Source: Bacteroidota bacterium (GTDB lineage Bacteria > Bacteroidota > Bacteroidia > Bacteroidales > Porphyromonadaceae). From it: 64,000 nt of DNA. The position numbers were made by a program, and so were the translations under genes. Below are positions 45,797 to 53,834 of the stretch, piece by piece. The stretch is from contig JAEWZH010000014.1 of assembly GCA_023395395.1 (NCBI GenBank), forward strand, positions 124,001-188,000. Reading direction: 5' to 3'. The notes below the pieces were generated by a model. That model was given only the letters and a program-made list of their open reading frames with translations. It was not told the DNA's origin and made no database searches. Numbering within the stretch: the first letter of the stretch is position 1; each line of letters opens with the position of its first letter.

Positions 45797-46530
45797 ATAC
45801 AAAACACAAAATAGACATTGTATTCACTCCTGAGTTACTATCCGCCCATAAACAGTTGGGAAGTATCGCAGTAGTCATTGATGTCCTTCGCGCCTCTGCC
45901 ACTATGATTACAGCACTTCACCATGGTGCTAAAGCCATCTATCCCCTTGAGACTACAGAAGAGGCAGAGCACTATGCAGCAGAGGGGAAGCTGGTCGGAG
46001 CCGAGCGCAATGTCGTGCGTTGTCCTTTCGCTCAGTTCGGAAACGACCCTGCCGAATATACCAGAGACGCTATCGATGGACGAGAAATCTACTTTACCAC
46101 CACCAACGGAACCCGCACCATCAAGGCAGCAATTAGAGAAGGCTACGATACCGTCATCGGTTCGTTCATCAATCTCTCTGCTGTGGCAGAGTATTGCCGA
46201 GACAGAGATGTATTGGCGATTTGTGCGGGATGGCAAGGGCGACCCTCCAAGGAAGATGCACTCTTTGCCGCTGCTCTATGTGACCAGCTATCCGAAACCC
46301 ACGAAGTTGTCACCGACACCTCACGGATGATAGTCGAGCTTTGGCAAGCACACCGACAGCATCTCACCCAATACATCATGGAGAGCAACCACTATCCTCG
46401 TATGGTAGCGGCAGGCAAAGAAGATGCACTCGAGTATTGCCTCTCTATTGATGCTACCCCTACTCTACCAATTGCGGAGGTCGTAGAGGGTTCTATCAAA
46501 CTAACAACATTCTCCCCCCAAACGATATGA
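45793..46530 (+). CDS. comB: 2-phosphosulfolactate phosphatase family protein
   Basis: ComB removes phosphate from 2-phosphosulfolactate, a step first known in methanogen coenzyme M synthesis. The 245-residue protein has the family's core motifs: VVIDVLRASATMITAL, GERN-like VGAERNVVRCP, and ITFTTTNGTRT-like IYFTTTNGTRTIKAA. Bacterial members occur where no coenzyme M is made. One possibility here is sulfolactate or other sulfonate metabolism. It overlaps both cutC and the LysM gene by 4 bp, so it is translated as part of that chain. Confidence 0.87.
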   Translation: MNTKHKIDIVFTPELLSAHKQLGSIAVVIDVLRASATMITALHHGAKAIYPLETTEEAEHYAAEGKLVGAERNVVRCPFAQFGNDPAEYTRDAIDGREIYFTTTNGTRTIKAAIREGYDTVIGSFINLSAVAEYCRDRDVLAICAGWQGRPSKEDALFAAALCDQLSETHEVVTDTSRMIVELWQAHRQHLTQYIMESNHYPRMVAAGKEDALEYCLSIDATPTLPIAEVVEGSIKLTTFSPQTI

Positions 46531-47507
46531 ATAGACGATTACTTTGGAGCATCGCCACGGTGACGCTCATACTCCTTTCCTCCAGCTGTGGGTCTACCAA
46601 GCAAACTACTACTCAGAGCCAAAAGGTACCTGTAGCAAAGACCAACAACCCATATAATAATTACGTAGAGCGATATGCCAATATCGCCCTATATAACCAA
46701 CGTCAATATGGTATTCCAGCCAGTATTACCTTAGCACAGGGATTACTAGAGAGTGGTGCGGGTCGAAGTACGTTAGCTACCCAAGCCAATAATCACTTTG
46801 GCATCAAGTGCCATCGTTCATGGAGAGGTAGTCGTACATTCCATGATGACGACCGACCCAATGAGTGCTTCCGCTCCTACGACAATGCAGAAGACTCCTT
46901 CAAAGACCACGGTCAATTTCTCCAACAGCCACGATACCAAGCACTCTTCAGGCTCGACCCTACAGATTACAAAGGCTGGGCAAGGGGATTACAACAAGCT
47001 GGATATGCTACCGACCGTGGGTATGCCAATAAACTGATCAAGATTATCGAAGACTATCGACTATACCTCATTGATGCGGGTAACCCCGGCAGACACTATA
47101 CTTACGATAAACCTACTGCCCAACCCGAGAAAAAGACCCCTACTTCAAAGTCTGCGACATCCGCCGATCTCCGACAAGTGTACATTAGTTCGGGGCTCCA
47201 CTACGTACTAGCGGGCGATGGCGACTCTCTAAGTGGTATCGCCAAGGAATTAGGTATTTCTGAGCGCAGTCTCACAAAATACAACGATCTTCCCGAGGGC
47301 TATCCACTAGAGAAAGGCGATGTGGTCTACCTAGAGCGCAAACTAAAGAGGGCACTTCCACCACACTACGAGCATGTCATCAAAGTTGGAGAATCCATCC
47401 ACAGTATCGCTCAGACCTATGGGATACAGCTAAACTCCCTCTATAAATTAAACAACCTTACTGAAGACTACTTCCCTATGGAAGGAGATATCCTCAAACT
47501 TCGATAA
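46527..47507 (+). CDS. Glucosaminidase-domain lipoprotein with two LysM repeats
   Basis: A cell-wall hydrolase, probably an endo-beta-N-acetylglucosaminidase, of 326 residues. A lipobox SSSC (Cys21) anchors it. The glucosaminidase domain (about residues 45-185) has NIALYNQRQYGIPASITLAQGLLESGAGRSTLA with the catalytic Glu, then NNHFGIKCHRSW. After a Pro/Thr/Lys-rich linker, two LysM modules follow (HYVLAGDGDSLSGIAKELGI and HVIKVGESIHSIAQTYGI), which bind peptidoglycan. It is the last gene of the beta-mannosidase-cutC-comB run, overlaps comB by 4 bp and is followed by a terminator. Confidence 0.9.
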   Translation: MNRRLLWSIATVTLILLSSSCGSTKQTTTQSQKVPVAKTNNPYNNYVERYANIALYNQRQYGIPASITLAQGLLESGAGRSTLATQANNHFGIKCHRSWRGSRTFHDDDRPNECFRSYDNAEDSFKDHGQFLQQPRYQALFRLDPTDYKGWARGLQQAGYATDRGYANKLIKIIEDYRLYLIDAGNPGRHYTYDKPTAQPEKKTPTSKSATSADLRQVYISSGLHYVLAGDGDSLSGIAKELGISERSLTKYNDLPEGYPLEKGDVVYLERKLKRALPPHYEHVIKVGESIHSIAQTYGIQLNSLYKLNNLTEDYFPMEGDILKLR

Positions 47508-47533
47508 TCACCCCGACAATAAAAAGCAAAAAG

Positions 47534-47576
47534 AGGCTACGCAAACCATACCTATATGGTATTGCGTAGCCTTTTT
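47534..47576 (+). terminator. Two-part hairpin terminator after the LysM gene
   Basis: An 11-bp outer stem (47534-47544 with 47562-47572) and a 6-bp inner stem (47545-47550 with 47555-47560) separated by one bulged base end in TTTTT. It probably serves the convergent pirin gene too, as A-runs lie on the other side. Confidence 0.85.
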
Positions 47577-47607
47577 GATTTTACATACGCTCTTTAATCC
47601 TCTATTC

Positions 47608-48489
47608 TCATGAATTTGCAGCATTGCTCTTGATGAAAGTCCCATTGTCCATTTCGTCAAAAGCCACCTCAAGCTCTTCACGTGTATTCATCACCACAGG
47701 ACCACCCCAAGCGATTGGTTCATGCAAAGGTTCGGCTGCCAGTAAAGCAAATCGAGCGCCTTCAGCTCCAGCCTTGACACGTAGCACATCAGCCTCCTCT
47801 TTGCTATCACTTGAAGCTGTAAAGAGCACTGCACAGCCCTTTTTCTCCATCTCGTTGAGAGATTCATTTACAGCCATCTCACCGGTGAATAGATAAGTAA
47901 AGAGGGTCTGATTATTAGTGATTCCATCATATTCCCATACTTCATTAGGCTCTACATCCACATCAAGATAAGTCACCTGCACATATTTGGGAGCAAAACC
48001 ACCCTTAGTACCCCTATACTCACCGGAGATCACACGTACCACAGCATGCTTTTCCTCCACTTTCGGGACATCACTAGCCACGATGTCCCCATAGCTTGGT
48101 TCACTCATCTTGTCCTTCTTCGGCAGGTTGACCCATAGTTGGCAACCCAGCATGTGGTCAGAAGCCTGGGGCATCTCTTGGTGAATGATACCGGAGCCTG
48201 CCGACATCCATTGAGCACCACCGGTCCGAATTACACCTTTATTGCCAAGGTTATCTCCATGTTCCATCGCACCACTAATCAAATAAGTCACCGTCTCAAT
48301 ACCCCTATGTGGATGCCAAGGAAAGCCCTTAATATAGTCCTGAGGATTATGCGAGTCAAAACCATCAAGCATCAAAAAGGGGTCAAACGAATTAGTAGTC
48401 CTAATCCCTAATACCCTAGTCAGATGCACACCCGCTCCATCAATAGCTTTCTGCCCACGGATTATCTCAGTCGCTTTACGTCTATTCAT
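47608..48489 (-). CDS. Pirin family protein
   Basis: A 293-residue bicupin of the pirin family. The N-terminal cupin carries the metal-ligand motif WHPHRGIETVTYLISG with further ligands in HGDNLGNKG and SGIIHQEMP. The second cupin (about residues 170-285) has no obvious metal site. Some pirins are quercetinase-like dioxygenases, and others act as regulators. No substrate can be assigned here. The gene stands alone, with a terminator on one side and a 775-bp repeat-containing gap upstream. Confidence 0.9.
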   Translation of the reverse strand: MNRRKATEIIRGQKAIDGAGVHLTRVLGIRTTNSFDPFLMLDGFDSHNPQDYIKGFPWHPHRGIETVTYLISGAMEHGDNLGNKGVIRTGGAQWMSAGSGIIHQEMPQASDHMLGCQLWVNLPKKDKMSEPSYGDIVASDVPKVEEKHAVVRVISGEYRGTKGGFAPKYVQVTYLDVDVEPNEVWEYDGITNNQTLFTYLFTGEMAVNESLNEMEKKGCAVLFTASSDSKEEADVLRVKAGAEGARFALLAAEPLHEPIAWGGPVVMNTREELEVAFDEMDNGTFIKSNAANS

Positions 48490-48759
48490 ATTCTAATCAC
48501 TACATTAAAAATTCAATCTTCTACTTACCTCTGTGATATTAACCATTTTCCTCCAATATATGTTCCCGACATAATAACCTGCTTATCTGTCCATACAGCG
48601 GTTCGGAAATCGGTATTCACCCTAGCATAATCCCCAATATTCACGATAAAGAATTACTCCCCATGATCGCTGTAGCGAAGTTATTCAAAATCTTAAACAG
48701 AAAGATATTTCATTACCCCTTATTACAGACTACCTGACTCCTTCCTATCACCCGCACAA

Positions 48760-48936
48760 ACCTTCTCTGTGTCAATCATAAACCTTTTCTATATCAGGCA
48801 CGACCATTTAATATATATTAATCATGCCAATTAGTATATATTAAATGGTAGAATTAGTATATATTAAAGTTGTTGATTAGTATATATTAAACGGTCAAGC
48901 CTGATATTGAAAACGGTCAAGCCTGATATTGAGCAA
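48760..48936. repeat. MITE-like minisatellite: four 23-bp palindromic repeats within inverted arms
   Basis: TATATATTAA recurs at 48812, 48835, 48858 and 48881, exactly 23 bp apart. The first copy lies in a perfect 14-bp palindrome, TTAATATATATTAA (48808-48821), and the others are near-palindromes. The array is flanked by inverted arms. The reverse complement of 48785-48805 matches 48893-48913 at 18 of 21 positions. Each arm is itself doubled: 48760-48780 resembles 48781-48801 on the left, and 48893-48914 is repeated at 48915-48936 on the right. The element has no coding capacity. The form recalls the minisatellite-containing MITEs described in P. gingivalis. Confidence 0.75.
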
Positions 48937-49191
48937 GAGAAGATAGATGCTGCTATAAGGGGCTCATACGGCTGCAATCGGTCGGATATGTTTGTAGCAA
49001 AAGGCTAAAAGTAGACCCCCTCCTACCAATGTTATCAATCAAAAATACTATGGGGTGGCTACTATTTCTGCCCCTTATGTCTATAAGACAATCGCTCCTC
49101 TGAGACCTTTTGAGGTATTGATTACATTTACACTATTGAGGTAAACGGCTGTAAAAACTCCTCTTTCAGCACCAAAGTATATAGTAATCAC

Positions 49192-49224
49192 TTTCCCCTA
49201 TCTCGCAAAATATGGCTAAGTTTG
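49192..49224 (+). promoter_or_regulatory. Predicted cysS promoter
   Basis: TAAGTTTG (49217-49224) is an exact -7 match. TTTC (49192-49195) stands 21 bp upstream as an imperfect -33. The leader would be about 33 nt. Confidence 0.55.
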
Positions 49225-49264
49225 TGAGGTCTTACAAGAGTATACACTATTATATTAGATATTT

Positions 49265-50755
49265 ATGAAGAGTAAAGAGGAGATCCGAGAGCAGTTCACG
49301 GTCTATAATACCCGTACCCGTCGTACTGAAGTACTACAACCCAAGCAGTCACCCCATGTTGGAATGTATGTTTGCGGCCCTACAGTATATGGCGATGCAC
49401 ACTTAGGTCACGCCCGTCCTGCCATCACTTTTGACCTCCTATTCAGATACCTCACCCACCTCGGTTACAAGGTGCGCTACGTTCGCAATATCACAGACGT
49501 AGGGCACCTCGAGCATGATGCAGACGAAGGTGAGGACAAGATTGCCAAGAAAGCACGCCTAGAGCAGGTAGAGCCCATGGAGGTAGTACAGCACTATCTC
49601 ACACGTTATCACAAAGATATGGATGCGCTCAACGTACTTCCTCCTTCTATAGAACCAATGGCAAGCGGTCACATCATAGAGCAGATACTTCTGGTACAGC
49701 AGATACTAGAGGCAGGCTATGCCTACGAGTCCAATGGCTCGGTCTACTTTGATGTAGAAAAGTACAATCAGGATCACAAGTACGGTGTGCTCTCCGGGCG
49801 CAATGTAGAGGACATGATTGCCAATACCAGAGATCTAGACGGGCAGGACGAAAAGAGAAATTCTGTAGACTTTGCCCTCTGGAAAAAGGCAAGCCCCGAG
49901 CATATCATGCGATGGCCGTCCCCTTGGAGCGATGGATTCCCCGGCTGGCATGCTGAGTGCACCGCTATGGGACGTAAGTACTTGGGTGACGGATTTGACA
50001 TCCATGGCGGAGGCATGGATCTCATCTTTCCTCATCACGAGTGTGAGATAGCTCAAGCTGTAGCGGCAGAGGGTAAAGAAATAGTCCCAATCTGGATGCA
50101 CAATAACATGATTACCATCAATGGGCAAAAGATGGGCAAGAGCCTTGGCAACTTTATCACCCTAGAGCAGTTTTTCTCTGGAGACCACAAGCTACTAGAG
50201 CAGGCTTATAGCCCGATGGCGATTCGCTTCTTCATACTCCAGGCGCACTACCGCTCTACTGTGGACTTTAGCAATGAGGCGCTACAAGCATCGAGCAAGG
50301 GGATGGAGCGCATGATGGATGCTTATGCTGCACTCGAGAGCATCAAATCAATCAGTTCTGAATCAGAAGCACTACCCGACTATATCAGCAACTGCTACGC
50401 AGCACTCAATGACGATCTCAACAGCCCCAAAGTCATCGCAGAGCTATTTGACGCCACCCGTCGCATCAATCAAGCCAAGAGTGGCGAAAAGGGTCTAACC
50501 TCAGGACAATTATCCTCGCTCAAGGAGCTCTTCGACACCTTTTTCTTTGAGATTCTTGGCATGAAGCAAGCTGGTGCCGGAGAAAGCTCAGCCCACCTGG
50601 AAGCATTTGGCAAGGCGATGGATCTACTGCTGGAAATTCGTCAAGGAGCCAAGGCAGCAAAAGATTGGGCCACATCGGATAAGATACGAGACGAGCTGAA
50701 AAAGATTGGCTTCGAAATCATGGATGGCAAGGAGGGAAGCAGTTGGAAACTCTAA
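49265..50755 (+). CDS. cysS: Cysteinyl-tRNA synthetase
   Basis: Charges tRNA-Cys. The 496-residue class I enzyme has the zinc-ligand Cys37 in MYVCGPTVYG, the HIGH motif as HLGH (46-49), the WHAECTAMGRKYLG and DIHGGGMDLIFPHHE zinc-site segments, and the KMSKS loop as KMGKS (289-293). The C-terminal helical DALR-type region ends KDWATSDKIRDELKKIGFEIMDG. It is followed by a hairpin and then the cobUTSC genes. Confidence 0.97.
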   Translation: MKSKEEIREQFTVYNTRTRRTEVLQPKQSPHVGMYVCGPTVYGDAHLGHARPAITFDLLFRYLTHLGYKVRYVRNITDVGHLEHDADEGEDKIAKKARLEQVEPMEVVQHYLTRYHKDMDALNVLPPSIEPMASGHIIEQILLVQQILEAGYAYESNGSVYFDVEKYNQDHKYGVLSGRNVEDMIANTRDLDGQDEKRNSVDFALWKKASPEHIMRWPSPWSDGFPGWHAECTAMGRKYLGDGFDIHGGGMDLIFPHHECEIAQAVAAEGKEIVPIWMHNNMITINGQKMGKSLGNFITLEQFFSGDHKLLEQAYSPMAIRFFILQAHYRSTVDFSNEALQASSKGMERMMDAYAALESIKSISSESEALPDYISNCYAALNDDLNSPKVIAELFDATRRINQAKSGEKGLTSGQLSSLKELFDTFFFEILGMKQAGAGESSAHLEAFGKAMDLLLEIRQGAKAAKDWATSDKIRDELKKIGFEIMDGKEGSSWKL

Positions 50756-50766
50756 TGATATTAAGC

Positions 50767-50796
50767 AAGAGGATAGGCTCATACGTCCATCCTCTT
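50767..50796 (+). terminator. Hairpin between cysS and cobU
   Basis: An 8-bp stem (50767-50774 with 50789-50796), with a possible extra GG/CC pair inside, and no T-run. It may be a weak terminator or attenuator. The 88-bp gap is too short for a cobalamin riboswitch and shows no B12-box. Confidence 0.45.
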
Positions 50797-50843
50797 AGAC
50801 AATTCTATTATTGGCCATTCTAATGAACCACTGACTACCGTCC

Positions 50844-51347
50844 ATGATAATCTTAATTACAGGAGGAGCGCGTTCTGGAAAAAGCACAGAGGCAGAGCAG
50901 AGAGCTATAGCACTGTCAAATCATCCTATCTATCTCGCTACTGCTGAAGCTCGAGATGGAGAGATGAAAGACCGCATCCGTAGGCACCAAGAGAGGCGAG
51001 GAGACAGGTGGCGCACCATCGAGGAGCCTATTCACCTAGGGCGATTGGACTGCACCGGTGAAGTCGTATTGCTCGATTGTCTCACGCTGTGGACGACTAA
51101 CGTATTCTTCATGATGAGAGAAGACATAGATAAGTCTTTAGCCTTTATCAAAGAGGAATTTGATAGACTTGTCCAACATCCTGCTACTTATGTAGTAGTT
51201 ACCAATGAAGTGGGGATGGGAGGCGTATCGGACAATGCTATGATGAGAAAATACACAGACCTCCAAGGTTGGGTCAATCAGCATATTGCTCGCTTAGCTG
51301 ATGAAGTAATATTCATGGTGAGTGGCATACCACTAAAAGTAAAATAA
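50844..51347 (+). CDS. cobU: Adenosylcobinamide kinase/adenosylcobinamide-phosphate guanylyltransferase
   Basis: Phosphorylates adenosylcobinamide and then attaches GMP, giving AdoCbi-GDP for nucleotide loop assembly. The 167-residue protein has the P-loop GGARSGKSTEAE near its start, the RRHQERRGDRWRTIEEP substrate loop, VLLDCLTLWTTN, and VVTNEVGMGGVSDNAMMRKYTDLQGWVNQ. It is the first of four cobalamin genes; cobT begins 9 bp later. Confidence 0.93.
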   Translation: MIILITGGARSGKSTEAEQRAIALSNHPIYLATAEARDGEMKDRIRRHQERRGDRWRTIEEPIHLGRLDCTGEVVLLDCLTLWTTNVFFMMREDIDKSLAFIKEEFDRLVQHPATYVVVTNEVGMGGVSDNAMMRKYTDLQGWVNQHIARLADEVIFMVSGIPLKVK

Positions 51348-51356
51348 CCAATATCT

Positions 51357-52397
51357 ATGCGTCAGTTTGAAATTCAACCATTAGATCAAGCGCTAAAAGA
51401 GGAAGTCCTACGCTACATCGATGACATTGCCAAGCCTAAAGGATCGCTCGGCAGACTTGAGGAGATTGCTCTACAAGTGGCATTAATCCAAAACAAATTG
51501 CACCCGACACTCCACAAGCCTCATCACGTATTATTTGCAGCAGATCACGGCATTGAACGCGAACATGTAAGTAAGTCACCCCGAGAAGTCACCTGGCAAC
51601 AAACGCTCAATTTTAAGCGCCATGGGACCTCTATCGACTACCTTACCCGCCAGCATGACATCGAACTCGTTATCGTAGACTCCGGGGTAGACTATGATAT
51701 TCCTGCCGATCTAGGGATTGTAGATAGAAAGATTAGGAAAGGGACTTCAAATTTTCTCCACGAGGCAGCGATGACTGAGGAGGAGTGCCAAATCTGCATC
51801 GATTCTGGTGCCAGGCAAAGTGAAATCGCTTACCATAAAGGGTGCAATATTATCTCTTTTGGCGAGATGGGTATTGCCAATACTAGTCCTTCGGCAATAT
51901 GGATGCACAAACTGACCGACATTCCACTCAGTGAATGTGTGGGGGCAGGTAGTGGTCTCTATGGCGTCGAGATGGACCACAAATACAAGGTGCTGGCTCA
52001 GGCTGTAGCCAATGCCCCTGCGACGATGGATGCCGAGGAGGTGCTACGCTACTTCGGTGGTTTTGAGATGGTGATGACGGTAGGAGCAATGCTCCGAGCA
52101 GCTGAACTACGTATGACCATTATCGTAGATGGATTTATCATGACCTCTTGCATGTTGATGGCTGCACGCTTCAATCCAACGATACTGCAATACGCTATCT
52201 TTGGGCACAAAGGCGATGAAAAGGGGCATGCCAAGCTTCTCAATTACCTTGGAGCTAAACCTCTCTTAGACTTAGGGATGAAACTAGGGGAGGGGACCGG
52301 TGCGGTGACCGCCTACCCGATTGTCAAGTCGGCAGTACTGATGATGACCGAGATGTCGCTATTTAGTGGAGAGAATACTATCGAAAAATACTTCTAA
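51357..52397 (+). CDS. cobT: Nicotinate-nucleotide-dimethylbenzimidazole phosphoribosyltransferase
   Basis: Makes alpha-ribazole phosphate from nicotinate mononucleotide and the lower-ligand base. The 346-residue protein has the family's PKGSLGRLEEIALQ start, FAADHGIEREHVSKSPREVTWQQ, ISFGEMGIANTSPSAI with the active-site region, and the C-terminal GEGTGAVTAYPIVKSAVLMMTEM containing the catalytic Glu. cobS starts 4 bp after its stop. In this pathway its product is joined to AdoCbi-GDP by CobS. Confidence 0.95.
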   Translation: MRQFEIQPLDQALKEEVLRYIDDIAKPKGSLGRLEEIALQVALIQNKLHPTLHKPHHVLFAADHGIEREHVSKSPREVTWQQTLNFKRHGTSIDYLTRQHDIELVIVDSGVDYDIPADLGIVDRKIRKGTSNFLHEAAMTEEECQICIDSGARQSEIAYHKGCNIISFGEMGIANTSPSAIWMHKLTDIPLSECVGAGSGLYGVEMDHKYKVLAQAVANAPATMDAEEVLRYFGGFEMVMTVGAMLRAAELRMTIIVDGFIMTSCMLMAARFNPTILQYAIFGHKGDEKGHAKLLNYLGAKPLLDLGMKLGEGTGAVTAYPIVKSAVLMMTEMSLFSGENTIEKYF

Positions 52398-52401
52398 GGA
52401 T

Positions 52402-53163
52402 ATGGGTAAAGCAAAGCGATACCTTTACGATATCATAGCCGCTTTGACAGCGCTGACTCGACTTCCAATCTGGAAAATCAAGGAAGTCCCAAAAGAGCAC
52501 TACGAAAGGGTAGTCTACTACTGGCCTATCGTAGGCTGGCTGACAGGTCCTCTCACGGCTGGTGTACTACTAGGTATGGGGCAGTTTACCCCTGTATTCG
52601 TGGCGGTCGCCTTTGCTTTTGCCTTCCGCATCCTCCTCACCGGAGGCATACACGAGGATGGACTGATGGATTTCTTTGATGGTTTCGGAGGAGGTCAGAC
52701 CAAGGAGCGCACACTCGAGATAATGAAAGATAGTCACACTGGGGCATTTGCAGTGATTGGTTTCGTCTCCTATGCAATCTTGTGGATAGGGTTATTAGGG
52801 TTCATGCCCCTAAAGTCAGCAGCAATGACTGTAATGATTGCTGATCCGATGAGCAAATTTGTCGCTTCAAACCTTCCCCGTCTACTCACTTATGCTCGCA
52901 CCGAAGCGCAAGCAAAAATGGGTGTTGTTTACGAACGCAAACCACATAGAGGGCTCTTTATCATGGGCGCTCACTTTGGGCTGCTTCCTATTTCTCAATG
53001 GAGTGCAATGGGATGGTGGCTACTGCTATTCTCCGCAGTGACATTTTTTATTTTAGTCTGGATAATGAAACGGAAAATCGGTGGTTATACCGGTGATTGC
53101 TGTGGAGCTACCTTTCTGATTTGTGAAGTAATTAGTTTTACTGCGATATGGATAATGGTGTGA
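52402..53163 (+). CDS. cobS: Adenosylcobinamide-GDP ribazoletransferase (cobalamin synthase)
   Basis: An inner-membrane enzyme that joins AdoCbi-GDP and alpha-ribazole (phosphate). About 253 residues with several hydrophobic helices. The conserved acidic motif GGIHEDGLMDFFDGFGGG and the later DSHTGAFAVIG segment are present, as is GGYTGDCCGAT near the C-terminus. The ATG at 52402 is chosen. An upstream in-frame ATG lies inside cobT and gives an unusual N-terminus. It overlaps cobC by 16 bp. Confidence 0.93.
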   Translation: MGKAKRYLYDIIAALTALTRLPIWKIKEVPKEHYERVVYYWPIVGWLTGPLTAGVLLGMGQFTPVFVAVAFAFAFRILLTGGIHEDGLMDFFDGFGGGQTKERTLEIMKDSHTGAFAVIGFVSYAILWIGLLGFMPLKSAAMTVMIADPMSKFVASNLPRLLTYARTEAQAKMGVVYERKPHRGLFIMGAHFGLLPISQWSAMGWWLLLFSAVTFFILVWIMKRKIGGYTGDCCGATFLICEVISFTAIWIMV

Positions 53164-53690
53164 AGGAACTATGGGTAGTACGGCATACCTCTGTAGATGT
53201 GCCTCAAGGGGTATGCTATGGAGGGACAGATGTTGGGTTGAACGAAAGTTTCCCTGAGGAAGCCACTGTAGTGGCAAAAAAACTGGAGGGATATGTGCCT
53301 GACAAGGTTGTCACTAGTCCCCTATCCAGAGCGATTCGCTTGGCAAAAGCTGTCGGCTATGGCAATGCCTCCACTGATATCAGACTAAGAGAACAACACT
53401 TTGGAGATTGGGAAATGCAGAGGTACGATGAGATTACCGACCCTCAAATACAACTATGGTTTGAGGACTATGTCCATGTCGTCCCTACCAACGGTGAAAG
53501 TTTTGCCCAAGTAGTGGATAGGCTGGGAGCCTTTATAGAAGAATTACGAAATAGTAATTTCAAAAAGATTCTTGTCTTCGCTCATGGTGGAGTGCAGATG
53601 GCTATCGGTGCCTACTTAGGTCTGTATGAGATGATTGATGCTCCAAAATACATCCAAGGATATGGAAGTATCGTTAAGTACCGATTATAG
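53148..53690 (+). CDS. cobC: Alpha-ribazole phosphatase (histidine phosphatase family)
   Basis: Removes phosphate from alpha-ribazole phosphate or adenosylcobalamin phosphate. The 180-residue protein has the histidine-phosphatase signature near its start (VVRHTSVDVPQGVCYGGTDVGLN), with His in place of the phospho-acceptor site. ITSPL-like VVTSPLSRAIRLA and the distal His in LVFAHGGVQMAIG complete it. The CobC identity rests on the cobUTS context and the YGGTDVGL wording. It is the last gene of the cobalamin unit. Confidence 0.88.
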   Translation: MDNGVKELWVVRHTSVDVPQGVCYGGTDVGLNESFPEEATVVAKKLEGYVPDKVVTSPLSRAIRLAKAVGYGNASTDIRLREQHFGDWEMQRYDEITDPQIQLWFEDYVHVVPTNGESFAQVVDRLGAFIEELRNSNFKKILVFAHGGVQMAIGAYLGLYEMIDAPKYIQGYGSIVKYRL

Positions 53691-53756
53691 AGTACTTAAA
53701 AGCTCATAAAAGAGTAGATTGCACGGCTAAAGAGAGGTAGACTTGAGAAAAAAGAG

Positions 53757-53764
53757 TAACTTTG
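53757..53764 (+). promoter_or_regulatory. Predicted -7 element of the DUF6242-uppS-bamA cluster
   Basis: TAACTTTG is an exact TAnnTTTG match, 70 bp upstream of the first ATG. No TTTG is found at the expected -33 spacing. Confidence 0.45.
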
Positions 53765-53834
53765 CGTGATTGTATAATGTAACAAAAGGGATAAAATATT
53801 TTCTTTTGTGATTTAGCGGAATTAAAATTGAGAC

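Larger units (their letters stand above)
48490..49264. other. Large divergent intergenic region (pirin / cysS)
   Basis: At 775 bp this is the longest gene-free stretch in the window. From 48490 to about 48757 there is nothing recognisable beyond AT-rich sequence. From 48758 to 48937 lies a MITE-like tandem-repeat element, listed separately. From 48938 to 49190 no gene, RNA or repeat is supported. A 24-codon frame at 49029-49103 was considered and rejected. The final 70 bp contain the cysS promoter. Confidence 0.6.

Noticed and set aside
48805..48936. CRISPR array
   Set aside because: The repeats abut one another with no unique spacers of constant length, the units are imperfect, and no cas gene is present.
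49029..49103. 24-codon hydrophobic leader peptide upstream of cysS
   Set aside because: It lies upstream of the predicted cysS promoter, has no cysteine or tRNA-type attenuator features, and such short frames are expected by chance.
50756..50843. Cobalamin riboswitch before cobU
   Set aside because: The gap is only 88 bp, shorter than the riboswitch core, and no B12-box-like sequence is visible.
53148..53163. Frameshift between cobS and cobC
   Set aside because: Both proteins are complete; the 16-bp overlap is ordinary gene overlap.
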